Origin: Lacisediminihabitans sp046156175 | GTDB taxonomy: Bacteria > Actinomycetota > Actinomycetes > Actinomycetales > Microbacteriaceae | NCBI RefSeq assembly: GCF_046156175.1 | Contig: NZ_JAYLVL010000006.1 | Coordinates: forward strand, 62,001 to 126,000 | Length of the DNA: 64,000 nt | Reading direction: 5' to 3' | Shown: positions 1 to 7,756 of the stretch, in pieces | Layout: every line of letters starts with the position of its first letter | Position numbering within the stretch: position 1 is the stretch's first letter | Notes under the pieces: generated by a model | The model's input: the letters and a program-made list of their open reading frames with translations, nothing else | What the model was told of the DNA's origin: nothing | Databases searched by the model: none | Position numbers and translations under genes: made by a program

Positions 1-719
1 GAGAGGAACATGCCGAACTCTCGATCGAAGCCGGTCGAGCCGTCGCCGTCGTTGTACATGAACTTGCTGTGCCCGCCGATGGTCTGGCCGTCTTGCAGCG
101 GACGGACGAACACCAGGCCGGTCATGCCCATGTGCACGTGCTCGACGTCCTCCACGTGGCAGTGGAACATGTAGGTTCCGGGTTCGCGGGGTCGGTAGAC
201 GTAGGTGAAGACCCGTCCCGTCCTGATCGCGACCGATCCGGACGGTTCCCCGTCGAAGAACGGAATCACATTGCGGAAGCCGTGCCAGTGCAGGGTGTGC
301 GCGTCGAACAGGTCGGGCCGCAGAGCCAGGCCGAGGTTGGTCAGTTGCACCGTGAAGTCGACCGGGCTGGCGGGGTCGAACTGCTTCGTCCAGAACATCG
401 GAGCGGAGTGCTGGGCCTTGTTCTTCTGGTTCGTCCTTTGGACGTCGGTCAGGCCGGTGACATTGCGGAACCCGAAGATATAGGTGGTCAGCAGATCCGG
501 CGCCAGGATGTCGGGGTGGAACGGCGGGATGGCCGGGGTCTCCGGCAAGTGGATCCACCCGTCGGTCCCGGCCAGGAAGAGGTCGGGGTCTCCCACAGCG
601 CCAACCGCGGCTTCGGGCCTGAGCACGTTGCCTGCCAGGACGCCTGTGCCGACGATGACGACCGCACCGCCGGCGAGCTTGAGTACGTCGCGGCGGCTGA
701 AAGGCTGCTTGAACATCAT
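1..719 (-). CDS. Tat-exported multicopper oxidase, partial (3' end cut by window edge)
   Basis: Reading the minus strand from the tandem ATG codons at 719-714 gives 239 residues before the window ends. The N terminus has a twin-arginine export signal (SRRDVLK followed by a hydrophobic stretch), so the enzyme is probably exported folded. A cupredoxin domain carries H-W-H-G at residues 144-147 and H-C-H-V at 186-189, followed by H-V-H-M-G-M. These match trinuclear copper ligands plus a type 1 copper site with Met. Finding the HCH/Met motif only about 40 residues after HWHG suggests that the first cupredoxin domain itself carries a type 1 site, as in some two-domain multicopper oxidases; the missing C-terminal half is needed to decide. 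An AGGGAGA ribosome site lies 7 nt upstream. The gene follows the giant secreted protein by 47 bp and is probably co-transcribed with it. The substrate is unknown. Confidence 0.85.
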   Translation of the reverse strand, partial: MMFKQPFSRRDVLKLAGGAVVIVGTGVLAGNVLRPEAAVGAVGDPDLFLAGTDGWIHLPETPAIPPFHPDILAPDLLTTYIFGFRNVTGLTDVQRTNQKNKAQHSAPMFWTKQFDPASPVDFTVQLTNLGLALRPDLFDAHTLHWHGFRNVIPFFDGEPSGSVAIRTGRVFTYVYRPREPGTYMFHCHVEDVEHVHMGMTGLVFVRPLQDGQTIGGHSKFMYNDGDGSTGFDREFGMFL

Positions 720-766
720 TCTCGTGTCTCCCTGGGGGTGCTCGCTGGCGCTGTCTGATGAGTGGG

Positions 767-3700
767 TCATGGCGTGGGCAGGTCGAAGGCGTCCAGCTGA
801 AGGGTTCCGTCGCCACCGAGCCCGTGTGCGGTGCCATCGAAGTAGACCGACCAGGTGCCCGCGTTGTAGTAGATGACGTCCTCGTCCTGCACCGCGCCCA
901 GACCCGCGACCGTGGTGTTCGCCGCACCGAATGACAGGTAGAAGTGGGTGTCATCGACCCGGACGAAGCCATCGACATTCGCGTTGCTCGGCAGCCTGTA
1001 GGGGGCCGCGCTGGCGTCGATCACTCGCGTGTAGCTCTTTCCACCGTTCCACCGGTAGATGTCAGCGGGGTCACCGCTGGACGCACTTCCCGCACCCGGG
1101 GGGACTGCCGCATTGCTGGTGGAGAAGTACAGCTGACCCGCGACGATGCTGATGGCATCCAAGTTCGTTGCCCTGTCACCGACCAGACCATTGGCATTGC
1201 CGTCGAAGAACAGCGACCAGGTTCCCGCGTTGTAGTACACGACATCTCTGTTCTGGACGGTGCCGATGCCCGGCACGTTCACTGGGCCGGTGAAGGACAG
1301 GTAGAAGTGCGTGACATCCACCCGGTCGAAGCCGTCAACGTTGGCGGTGGCCGGCAGGCCGTACGGCGCAGTCGTCACGTCGTATTCCCGGGTGAAGGTC
1401 GCCCCATCCCAGAGGTGGATGTCCGCGTCATCAGCGGTACCCCCCACGCCGGGCGGGTTGGTGTTCCCCTCCGTCGAGAAGTACAGCGCCTGGCCGGGAG
1501 CCGGGGGTGCCGGTGGCAGCGCATCGCCGGGGAACGAGATGGCATCCAGGTCGAGGCCGGCCGAGGTGTTCAGCCCGTGGTCGCCACCGTTGAAGTAGAT
1601 CGACCAGGCGCCGTTGAAGTAGACCACGTCCTCGTCGTTCACGGCACCGACCCCGGGGACGGTGGTGGTCGCGTTGCTGAACGACATGAAGAAGTGGGTC
1701 GCGTCGCGCCAGATGAGCCCGTCCACGTTGGGGTTGGTGGGGCCTGTGGCAAGCCCGCTGTTGGGCAGGTTGGTCGGCGCCGTCGTGGCATCAAGGACGC
1801 GAGAGTATGAGCTGCCCCCGTTCCAGCGGTAGACGTCGGCGTTGTCGCCGGTGCCACCGGCGCCCGGAGGCACCGCCGCGTTATTGGTCGTGAAGTACAG
1901 CGTGTTGCCCACGATGCTGATTGCCCCGAAGTCGATCGCGCCGGTCAGCCCGTTCGCGCTGCCGTCGAACCAGAGAGACCACGAAGTGCCGTTGAAGTAC
2001 ACGACGTCTTCGTCGGACACCGTTCCGATTCCCGGAAGGGTGACGTTGCCAGAGAACGAGGCGTAGAAGCGGGTGGCGTCCACTCGGGAGAAGCCGTCGG
2101 TGTCCGCGCTGCTCGGCACGTTGTACGGCGCAGCGGTCATGTCGATCGAGCGACTGAACGCGGTGCCGTTCCAGACGTGGATGTCTGCATCGTCGGCGGT
2201 TCCCGTCACGCCCGGAGGGTTGATGTTCCCCGCCGTCGAGAAGTACAGATCGGGGCTGGGCGTGGCCACTGTCGCGCCGAACTCGTCTGCGCCACTGTCG
2301 AAGCCACCGAGCGCGGGCCGAGCCTGGTTGTCGATATCCGTGGCGGGCGCGGTCACGCCTGCCTTGGACGCCGCGCCGAGGTTGCACGCGGGTGAGCCGG
2401 GGCAGTTTGCCAGGTGGTAGTTGCCCAAGAGGTTCGGCGGAGCCTCTACCGTCACGAGGGTCGCATCCACGAAGGCCGGGTTCTGACGCCAGGTGGCGAA
2501 GGAGACTGAGACGTCGTAGGTCGAGATCACTGCCGGATCGACGGTGCTGTTGGTCGGACTGGTCGTGTAGGCGTGATCCGCGGTGTTCTGCTGCACGACC
2601 GAGTTCGTCGGCGCGAGCAGACCTGTGCCATCGGCGACTCCGAGATCCCAGTTGTTGATGTCTGCCGCACCGGTGAGGCCGATACCGGTGACCGAGGTGC
2701 CGGCGCGAGTGCCGGCGCGGTTGTCCCAGAAGATGTTGTTGAACGTCAACGGCTGGCTGAAGGTCGGTGACCCGCTCGGCAGTGTGGCCTGCAGCTGGTC
2801 GCTGTTCGCCGACGTGGACAACCCGGCAGGAGCCGGCTGGCCGTCCGAGGTGACCGCGGTGGCCGTCGTCAGGTTCTTCATGATCGTGTTGTTGAAGACC
2901 CGGACGTCGGGGGCGTCGTTGATCCCGATGCCGCCACCCTCGTGGGTCGACACGTTGTTGACGATCATGTTGTTGTACACGTTCATCGGGTAGTTACCGG
3001 CCATCAGGAATCGGATGCCGCCGCCGTCGTCGTTCGCCATGTTGGCCTGGATCTGGTTGGCGTAGATGTCCACCGCCCCGGAGCCGGGCGAGAGTGCACC
3101 GACGGTGGCCGGCAGTTGCCCGGCGATCATGATGGCGCCGCCCTCGTCATTGGACGAGTTGAAGTAGATGCGGTTGTGATGGATCTTGCCGCCGGGGCTC
3201 AGGCCGTAGGCGCTCAGCCCGCCGCCGTACTCCAGCGAGAAATTGCCGCAGATGTCATTGCCGGACACCTCGTAGCCGTCGGAGCCCGCGAAGAGGCCGA
3301 TGCCGCCGGCCAGGTTGGTGCCGGCGTTGGCGATCACGCGGTTGTTGGCGATCCGCACGTTCTCGTTGTGGTTGCTCGTGTTCGGCGCGGCCAGGTCGGG
3401 CGTGCCGATCCTGATGGTCCCGTAGCCGCCGCCGTTGTTCTGCACCACATTGTTGGTGATCTGGAGGGAGCGGGTATACGCGTTGGCGAAGATGGCTCCG
3501 CCCTGGGTGGTGATGTTCGGCGGCAGGCCGGTCGGCCCACCGGTGAGGGCATCGATGTTGCCCGGGAAGCCCACCTGGTCACCGCCGCGGATGTCGAAGC
3601 CGTCGATCGACGCCTTGAATCCGTTGGTGAACTGCCGAGCCCGTCCGGACGCGGTGGTGGCGTTCGCCGAGGCGAGCACGTAGATCGCCTCCCCGTCATT

Positions 3701-6700
3701 GACGGCCTGGTTACCGTCCCAGGCCAGCCCGCCGACCTTGGTGAACCAGGCGGTGGCAAGCGCGGTGTCTCCGCCGAAGGCACCGGCGTCGATGATCGAT
3801 CCGGGCACGAATGTGCTGCCCTGGAATCCGCCGGAGCCCACGCCCTGCAGCTTGACCGGCGAGGCGACGACGAGGTTCTCGTAGTACGCTCCGCGAGGGT
3901 TGCCCGCTGTAGAAGGGGCCGGGTAGACGACCACCAGGTCGTCGCCGGGGTTCGTGAACGCGGCATCGAGCGCGGCCTGGACCGTGGCGAAGGGGTGGCC
4001 GGGGCCGACCTCGTTGACGGTGGGGCTGTAGCCCGTTCCGAGCACATGGAAGGTGAGTCCGTTCACCGTGCTCTGGCCGTTGCCCGAGGTGATCGCGAGC
4101 TGCTGCGCCCCCACCGGGGTTCCCCCTGGCACGGTGGCTGAGATCGAGGTATCGCTCCAGGCGGTCACTGTGAGAGCGGTGCTGCCGAGCGTCACTCGGC
4201 CGGTGCCCTGGGCCGCACCGAAGCCTGTGCCGGCGATGGTGAAGGATCGGCTCCCCGTCGCTGTCACGTAGGGCTGCGAGACGGCCAGCAGTTGTGGCGT
4301 GGCGCCATCGAGTGTGCACGCGATCGCCGTGTTGACGCCGGTCGTGGGCGACCCGACATACACGCCGACCTGGGTCGGAGCGAGGTCCGTCGGAATGGTT
4401 ACACCGGGGAATGCCTCGAACTCGGTCGCAATCGAGCGATAGCGTGGGTTGTAGTTCGAGTTCAGATGCCCGGGGATGCCGGGGTCGTTGCCCACGAAGC
4501 GGTACATGTTGGCACAGATGCCCGACGGCGTGGGGCAACTGATGTGGTTCGTGGAGGGAAGCAGCACGTCGTACGCCCCGTTGAAGTCGGACTCGACTGT
4601 CGTCACCAAGCGGTTCGCGAAGTCATAGATGCCGATGGGCGCGAAGGCCACGCCGGTCTTCTCGCCGAAGAGCGTGGACCTCGGGTCGGTGGAGAAGTTG
4701 ATGTCGTCGACGATCAGGCCACGAAGACGGGACGGAACGGGCACGTCGGTGAAGACGTTGAACATGGGCACGATCGACTTGCCGTTGTTCACGCGCACCA
4801 GTTTTGTGTCGCAGGTCGGCGTGGCTTTTCCTTCGTACGGTGACCCACCGATCCCCAGGAACGTGGGGTTCGAGACCGGGGTCGAGGCCGGCACGGTAAC
4901 CCCCGTGGGGACGCCGTTGGTGCCGTCACCGACCACGGCGGGGTACCCGTCCGTCTTGCTGCCGAGGAGGTCGACGGTGTGGAGCGTTCCCGCACAGGCG
5001 GGCGGCGGCACCTGTGGAACGATCTGATCGCCGTTGCCGATGTTGATGTCCGTCTCGCTGGTCACCTTGTACAGGGGGTCGCCGGTGGCGTCCTGCGGGA
5101 TCGCGATCTTGACCAGGTAGTCGCCGCTTCCGAGCGGCTCGAAGGTTCCGCCGTCGCACACCGGGTTGGACGGATCTGTGGCGATCAAGGTGCCAGTGCA
5201 GGCGTCTGCGAAGCCGTAGTTGCCATCCACGGCCGCACCGAAGTTGGCGGCCGGCGTGCCCTGGTCGGTCGGGTACGGCCCGAATTGAACGCCCTGGATG
5301 AAGCTGGAGATGCACTCTCCGGAAGTCTCCTGGTTCGGCGCGAGCACGTTCTCGTCAAAGGCGGCGGGGTTGTCGGCCGCGTGGACGAGAGGCTTGCCAT
5401 CGACGTCCCGAGCCACGCATCCACTCGGGCGGCTCCAGTGCTCCGAGAGGTAGGTGTTCAACAGCTTCCCCTTGGCCAGCGACCCGTCGGGCGCGAGCTC
5501 GAACGCGTCGTTCGTGCCACCACACGGTGCGGCAGTCGTGCCGCAGTCGACAGTGGACCAGAGCTCAACCGGCACATCGGATACGCCCGGCTGCCAGTCC
5601 TCGGATGCGGCGTATTGGGGATCGAGCTCGTTGCGGGTCGTGTCGTAGCTGACCGAGCCGACGATGCCGCCGTTGCGGGGGTCGATGCCGTTGGCCCCGG
5701 TCGAATCGTAGGAGTGCACTCCCCAGTCCATAGTGCCGCTGAGACCGATGATGCTGAGCACGCTGACATCGACGCCGGCGCCCTTGACCGTTGTCGGAGT
5801 CGGCTGGTTGTCTGACTGGTAGGTGACACCGGTGGTGTAGAAGGAGGGGTTGAAGTTCTCCATGACGGTCCACTCGCTGAGGGGGTATGCGCTCTCGAAG
5901 TGGTAGTAGCCCGTGCTGTCGGTGGTGACGAGGTTCGTCCCCCGGTCCATCAGCGAGTTGTCCTGCTTGCGCATGGTCAGGGTGAAGTTGGGCAAGCCGG
6001 CCTCGCCCGGGTCCTTGACGCCGTTGCGGTTGGTGTCGTTGAAGACGTATCCGTCGTATTCAGTCCACCATCCGCTGTCCGGCAGGTTTCCCATCTTGAC
6101 GGTCTCGCCGTTCTTCACGGTCACATTGACCGTGTCGAGGAAGTGGTTTTGCGGCTCGTCCCACCAGCTCAGGCTGTAGTTGCCGTCGGGCACGCCCGAG
6201 ATGTCGAAGGTGCCGTCCGCGCCGCCGTGACCGACCCAGACCGCCTGGTCGCCCGCCTGCAGGTCGCTCAGCGAGAGCCACGGATTGACGATCGGCTTGC
6301 CCATCTTGCTGCCGGTCAGGCCGAGCCAGTAGTTGAAGTCGCCGCCCTTCGGCGGGCTGTACTGCTTGACGTTGACCACCGCGCCCGTGATGTGGCCCGA
6401 ACCGCCTGCCAGGGTATTCGTTGGCTTCACGAATCCGAAGATCGGACCGGGAACGGGTTCGCCGGCCACCAGGGCTTCGGTGTCGTATCCGGTGCTTCCC
6501 TCCATGACCCAGGCGTCGAAGTCGTGGTTTCCTTCCAGCGTCGTGGTCTGGATCCAGGTCTGGTTGGACGGGGCCGAGGCGGTGAGCGCATAGCGGTTGC
6601 TCCCCAGGTGGGGCATGGTCAGGATGCCGTCGGCATCGCTGACGCAGTGGCCGCCCGACCCGGGGATCGGAACCGGCAGCATCTCAAGGTCCAGACTGGC

Positions 6701-7447
6701 CAGGGGGATCACATGGGTGATCGGGTCCTCACCCTGATACACGGTGCACAGGGGGTTGCCGTAGACGTCGGTCTGCACTTCACCCAGGGTGTCGGCGATG
6801 TGGCCGGTGAAGCCGGCCAGGCCGGGCTCCCCCTGGTCGATCGTGCCGTTGGTCGTCGCGCTGTCCTGGAAGATCTGTGCGCGGAGTGTCGAATCCGGCA
6901 AGGGTGTTGGCTGCAATTCGACCGTGACCAGACCCGACGCCGGGAACGGCACGGTGAAGTGCGCGCCGTCGATCTTGTACCCGTCGGACAGCACGGAGAT
7001 CAGGTAACGACCGTTCGGCAGGTCGACGCCGGTGGCGAAGTCCGTCTGGTCGCCCTGGCGCACGATGGGGCTCGTGGTGTGCGGCGTCTCCCTGATCGAG
7101 GTCCATTCGCAGGAGCCCGGATACCCGGCGTCGAGAGTGTTGCAACCGGAACCGAGCGCGGGACTCCGCTGGGCGGTCGATCCGCTGTTGTCAGCGTTGA
7201 TCATGTAGGTGAAGTTCACGATGGGCGCGCCCTTGGCGACCCCGGTACCCCCGAACGCGCGAGGTTCCGTGCGCGCGCTGATCACGTTGAGCGTCAGCGT
7301 GCGCGTCGTCGCGGCCTGGGCCGGTTGGGGGGCGGGGGCCACAAGCAGGGCGATCGGCATGGCGATCGCCGCGACGACGACCACAATCCGCTTCCAGAGC
7401 GGCCGCGACGGCAGCAGAAACCTGGACGCTTTTTTCGTCGACACCAT
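767..7447 (-). CDS. Giant secreted modular protein (SdrD-like B domains, IPT/TIG, parallel beta-helix, C-terminal repeats)
   Basis: This 2226-residue protein starts with a Sec signal peptide (residues 1-45: basic start, hydrophobic core, A-Q-A cleavage site). Four SdrD B-like or carboxypeptidase-regulatory-like beta-sandwich segments follow near residues 186, 463, 593 and 909; the clearest contains D-T-N-R-N-G-V-K-D-P-G-E. An IPT/TIG domain lies at about 1059-1136. Residues 1143-1650 look like a right-handed parallel beta-helix (a start resembling FATVQAALDAA, then many I-x-N-N-x-V and GGG turns). Four repeats of about 123 residues occupy 1733-2226. No LPXTG sorting signal, C-terminal membrane helix or SLH domain is visible, so it is secreted or held non-covalently. 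A GGAGGT site lies 5 nt before the ATG. It is the first gene of a pair with the multicopper oxidase. I infer a surface or matrix role; no specific function is recognised. Confidence 0.85.
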   Translation of the reverse strand: MVSTKKASRFLLPSRPLWKRIVVVVAAIAMPIALLVAPAPQPAQAATTRTLTLNVISARTEPRAFGGTGVAKGAPIVNFTYMINADNSGSTAQRSPALGSGCNTLDAGYPGSCEWTSIRETPHTTSPIVRQGDQTDFATGVDLPNGRYLISVLSDGYKIDGAHFTVPFPASGLVTVELQPTPLPDSTLRAQIFQDSATTNGTIDQGEPGLAGFTGHIADTLGEVQTDVYGNPLCTVYQGEDPITHVIPLASLDLEMLPVPIPGSGGHCVSDADGILTMPHLGSNRYALTASAPSNQTWIQTTTLEGNHDFDAWVMEGSTGYDTEALVAGEPVPGPIFGFVKPTNTLAGGSGHITGAVVNVKQYSPPKGGDFNYWLGLTGSKMGKPIVNPWLSLSDLQAGDQAVWVGHGGADGTFDISGVPDGNYSLSWWDEPQNHFLDTVNVTVKNGETVKMGNLPDSGWWTEYDGYVFNDTNRNGVKDPGEAGLPNFTLTMRKQDNSLMDRGTNLVTTDSTGYYHFESAYPLSEWTVMENFNPSFYTTGVTYQSDNQPTPTTVKGAGVDVSVLSIIGLSGTMDWGVHSYDSTGANGIDPRNGGIVGSVSYDTTRNELDPQYAASEDWQPGVSDVPVELWSTVDCGTTAAPCGGTNDAFELAPDGSLAKGKLLNTYLSEHWSRPSGCVARDVDGKPLVHAADNPAAFDENVLAPNQETSGECISSFIQGVQFGPYPTDQGTPAANFGAAVDGNYGFADACTGTLIATDPSNPVCDGGTFEPLGSGDYLVKIAIPQDATGDPLYKVTSETDINIGNGDQIVPQVPPPACAGTLHTVDLLGSKTDGYPAVVGDGTNGVPTGVTVPASTPVSNPTFLGIGGSPYEGKATPTCDTKLVRVNNGKSIVPMFNVFTDVPVPSRLRGLIVDDINFSTDPRSTLFGEKTGVAFAPIGIYDFANRLVTTVESDFNGAYDVLLPSTNHISCPTPSGICANMYRFVGNDPGIPGHLNSNYNPRYRSIATEFEAFPGVTIPTDLAPTQVGVYVGSPTTGVNTAIACTLDGATPQLLAVSQPYVTATGSRSFTIAGTGFGAAQGTGRVTLGSTALTVTAWSDTSISATVPGGTPVGAQQLAITSGNGQSTVNGLTFHVLGTGYSPTVNEVGPGHPFATVQAALDAAFTNPGDDLVVVYPAPSTAGNPRGAYYENLVVASPVKLQGVGSGGFQGSTFVPGSIIDAGAFGGDTALATAWFTKVGGLAWDGNQAVNDGEAIYVLASANATTASGRARQFTNGFKASIDGFDIRGGDQVGFPGNIDALTGGPTGLPPNITTQGGAIFANAYTRSLQITNNVVQNNGGGYGTIRIGTPDLAAPNTSNHNENVRIANNRVIANAGTNLAGGIGLFAGSDGYEVSGNDICGNFSLEYGGGLSAYGLSPGGKIHHNRIYFNSSNDEGGAIMIAGQLPATVGALSPGSGAVDIYANQIQANMANDDGGGIRFLMAGNYPMNVYNNMIVNNVSTHEGGGIGINDAPDVRVFNNTIMKNLTTATAVTSDGQPAPAGLSTSANSDQLQATLPSGSPTFSQPLTFNNIFWDNRAGTRAGTSVTGIGLTGAADINNWDLGVADGTGLLAPTNSVVQQNTADHAYTTSPTNSTVDPAVISTYDVSVSFATWRQNPAFVDATLVTVEAPPNLLGNYHLANCPGSPACNLGAASKAGVTAPATDIDNQARPALGGFDSGADEFGATVATPSPDLYFSTAGNINPPGVTGTADDADIHVWNGTAFSRSIDMTAAPYNVPSSADTDGFSRVDATRFYASFSGNVTLPGIGTVSDEDVVYFNGTSWSLWFDGSANGLTGAIDFGAISIVGNTLYFTTNNAAVPPGAGGTGDNADVYRWNGGSSYSRVLDATTAPTNLPNSGLATGPTNPNVDGLIWRDATHFFMSFSNATTTVPGVGAVNDEDVVYFNGAWSIYFNGGDHGLNTSAGLDLDAISFPGDALPPAPPAPGQALYFSTEGNTNPPGVGGTADDADIHLWDGATFTREYDVTTAPYGLPATANVDGFDRVDVTHFYLSFTGPVNVPGIGTVQNRDVVYYNAGTWSLFFDGNANGLVGDRATNLDAISIVAGQLYFSTSNAAVPPGAGSASSGDPADIYRWNGGKSYTRVIDASAAPYRLPSNANVDGFVRVDDTHFYLSFGAANTTVAGLGAVQDEDVIYYNAGTWSVYFDGTAHGLGGDGTLQLDAFDLPTP
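770..2249 (-). repeat. Four ~370-bp coding repeats in the giant protein
   Basis: The last ~493 residues hold four homologous units. Each contains LYF(S/T)T near its start, then PPG..G...DADI(H/Y).W(N/D)G, then DGF.R(V/D)D.T.F..SF, then DEDV(V/I)Y(F/Y)N...WS..F(D/N)G...GL. Units 1 and 3 resemble each other (AEGN-type start) and units 2 and 4 resemble each other (NNAAVPPGAG-type start), giving an A-B-A-B order that suggests duplication of a two-unit block. Each unit has two W-(N/S)-G-like motifs; a beta-propeller-like fold is possible but unproven. Confidence 0.8.
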
Positions 7448-7507
7448 GCTGACCTCCGAAGTCGGGATGAGATCAGGATGATCGAAAGCGAGGGGTCGTC
7501 AAAGCCC

Positions 7508-7520
7508 TACCTGAGGGGTA
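7508..7520 (-). promoter_or_regulatory. Possible copper-regulator-like operator upstream of the giant-protein/oxidase pair
   Basis: TACCTGAGGGGTA has TACC/GGTA arms and a G-tract on one side. It lies about 60 bp upstream of the giant-protein start. The layout loosely resembles CsoR-type operators (TACCC...GGGTA). Apart from a copper oxidase in the same transcription unit, nothing else supports copper control. Confidence 0.2.
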
Positions 7521-7631
7521 CCCGCTCCCCAAAATTGGGGGGTCCGGTGTTTCTGCTCAACCCCGGGCCGGATGCTCGAGGCGCAGGGAACGAGCAATCG
7601 CCGCTGAGCTGATGAGGTGCTGAGGTGATGA

Positions 7632-7687
7632 GCTGATGAGCTGATGGGCTGATGGGCTGATCGGCTGATCGGCTGATCGGCTGATCG
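7632..7687. repeat. 8-bp tandem repeat, seven copies
   Basis: Seven consecutive octamers are read on the plus strand: GCTGATGA once, GCTGATGG twice and GCTGATCG four times. Degenerate GCTGA/GATGA copies precede them from 7604. The array is non-coding, lies 70 bp upstream of the hutH start, and ends 6 bp before the operator-like palindrome. Copy number could vary by slippage. Confidence 0.9.
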
Positions 7688-7693
7688 GCCATT

Positions 7694-7711
7694 TGTCTCA
7701 TATTTGAGACA
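7694..7711 (+). promoter_or_regulatory. Palindromic operator candidate for the hut operon
   Basis: TGTCTCA and TGAGACA form a perfect 7-bp inverted repeat around the 4-nt centre TATT. It lies 46 bp upstream of the hutH start, a normal position for a repressor site of a catabolic operon. No regulator gene is adjacent, so the binding protein is unknown. Confidence 0.45.
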
Positions 7712-7756
7712 GGGGTGCGGACCTTCCTGTGGCGCGCGACCTGTCGAAGGAGTCTG

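Larger units (their letters stand above)
7448..7756. other. 309-bp non-coding region between the giant-protein gene and hutH
   Basis: No protein-like frame is convincing here. The stretch contains a TACC-N5-GGTA element (7508-7520), a GGGTACCC palindrome (7516-7523), a CCCCAA/TTGGGG hairpin (7527-7540), a seven-copy 8-bp tandem repeat (7632-7687) and a 7-bp inverted repeat with a 4-nt spacer (7694-7711). It must carry the divergent promoters for the giant-protein/oxidase pair and the hut operon. Confidence 0.7.

Noticed and set aside
767..800. Sortase (LPXTG) anchor at the end of the giant protein
   Set aside because: The C terminus ends D-A-F-D-L-P-T-P with no LPXTG, hydrophobic helix or basic tail.
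5900..7612. 570-codon open frame on the plus strand
   Set aside because: It is antisense to the giant protein, rich in Gly/Arg/Val without motifs, and results from high G+C in the third positions of the real gene.
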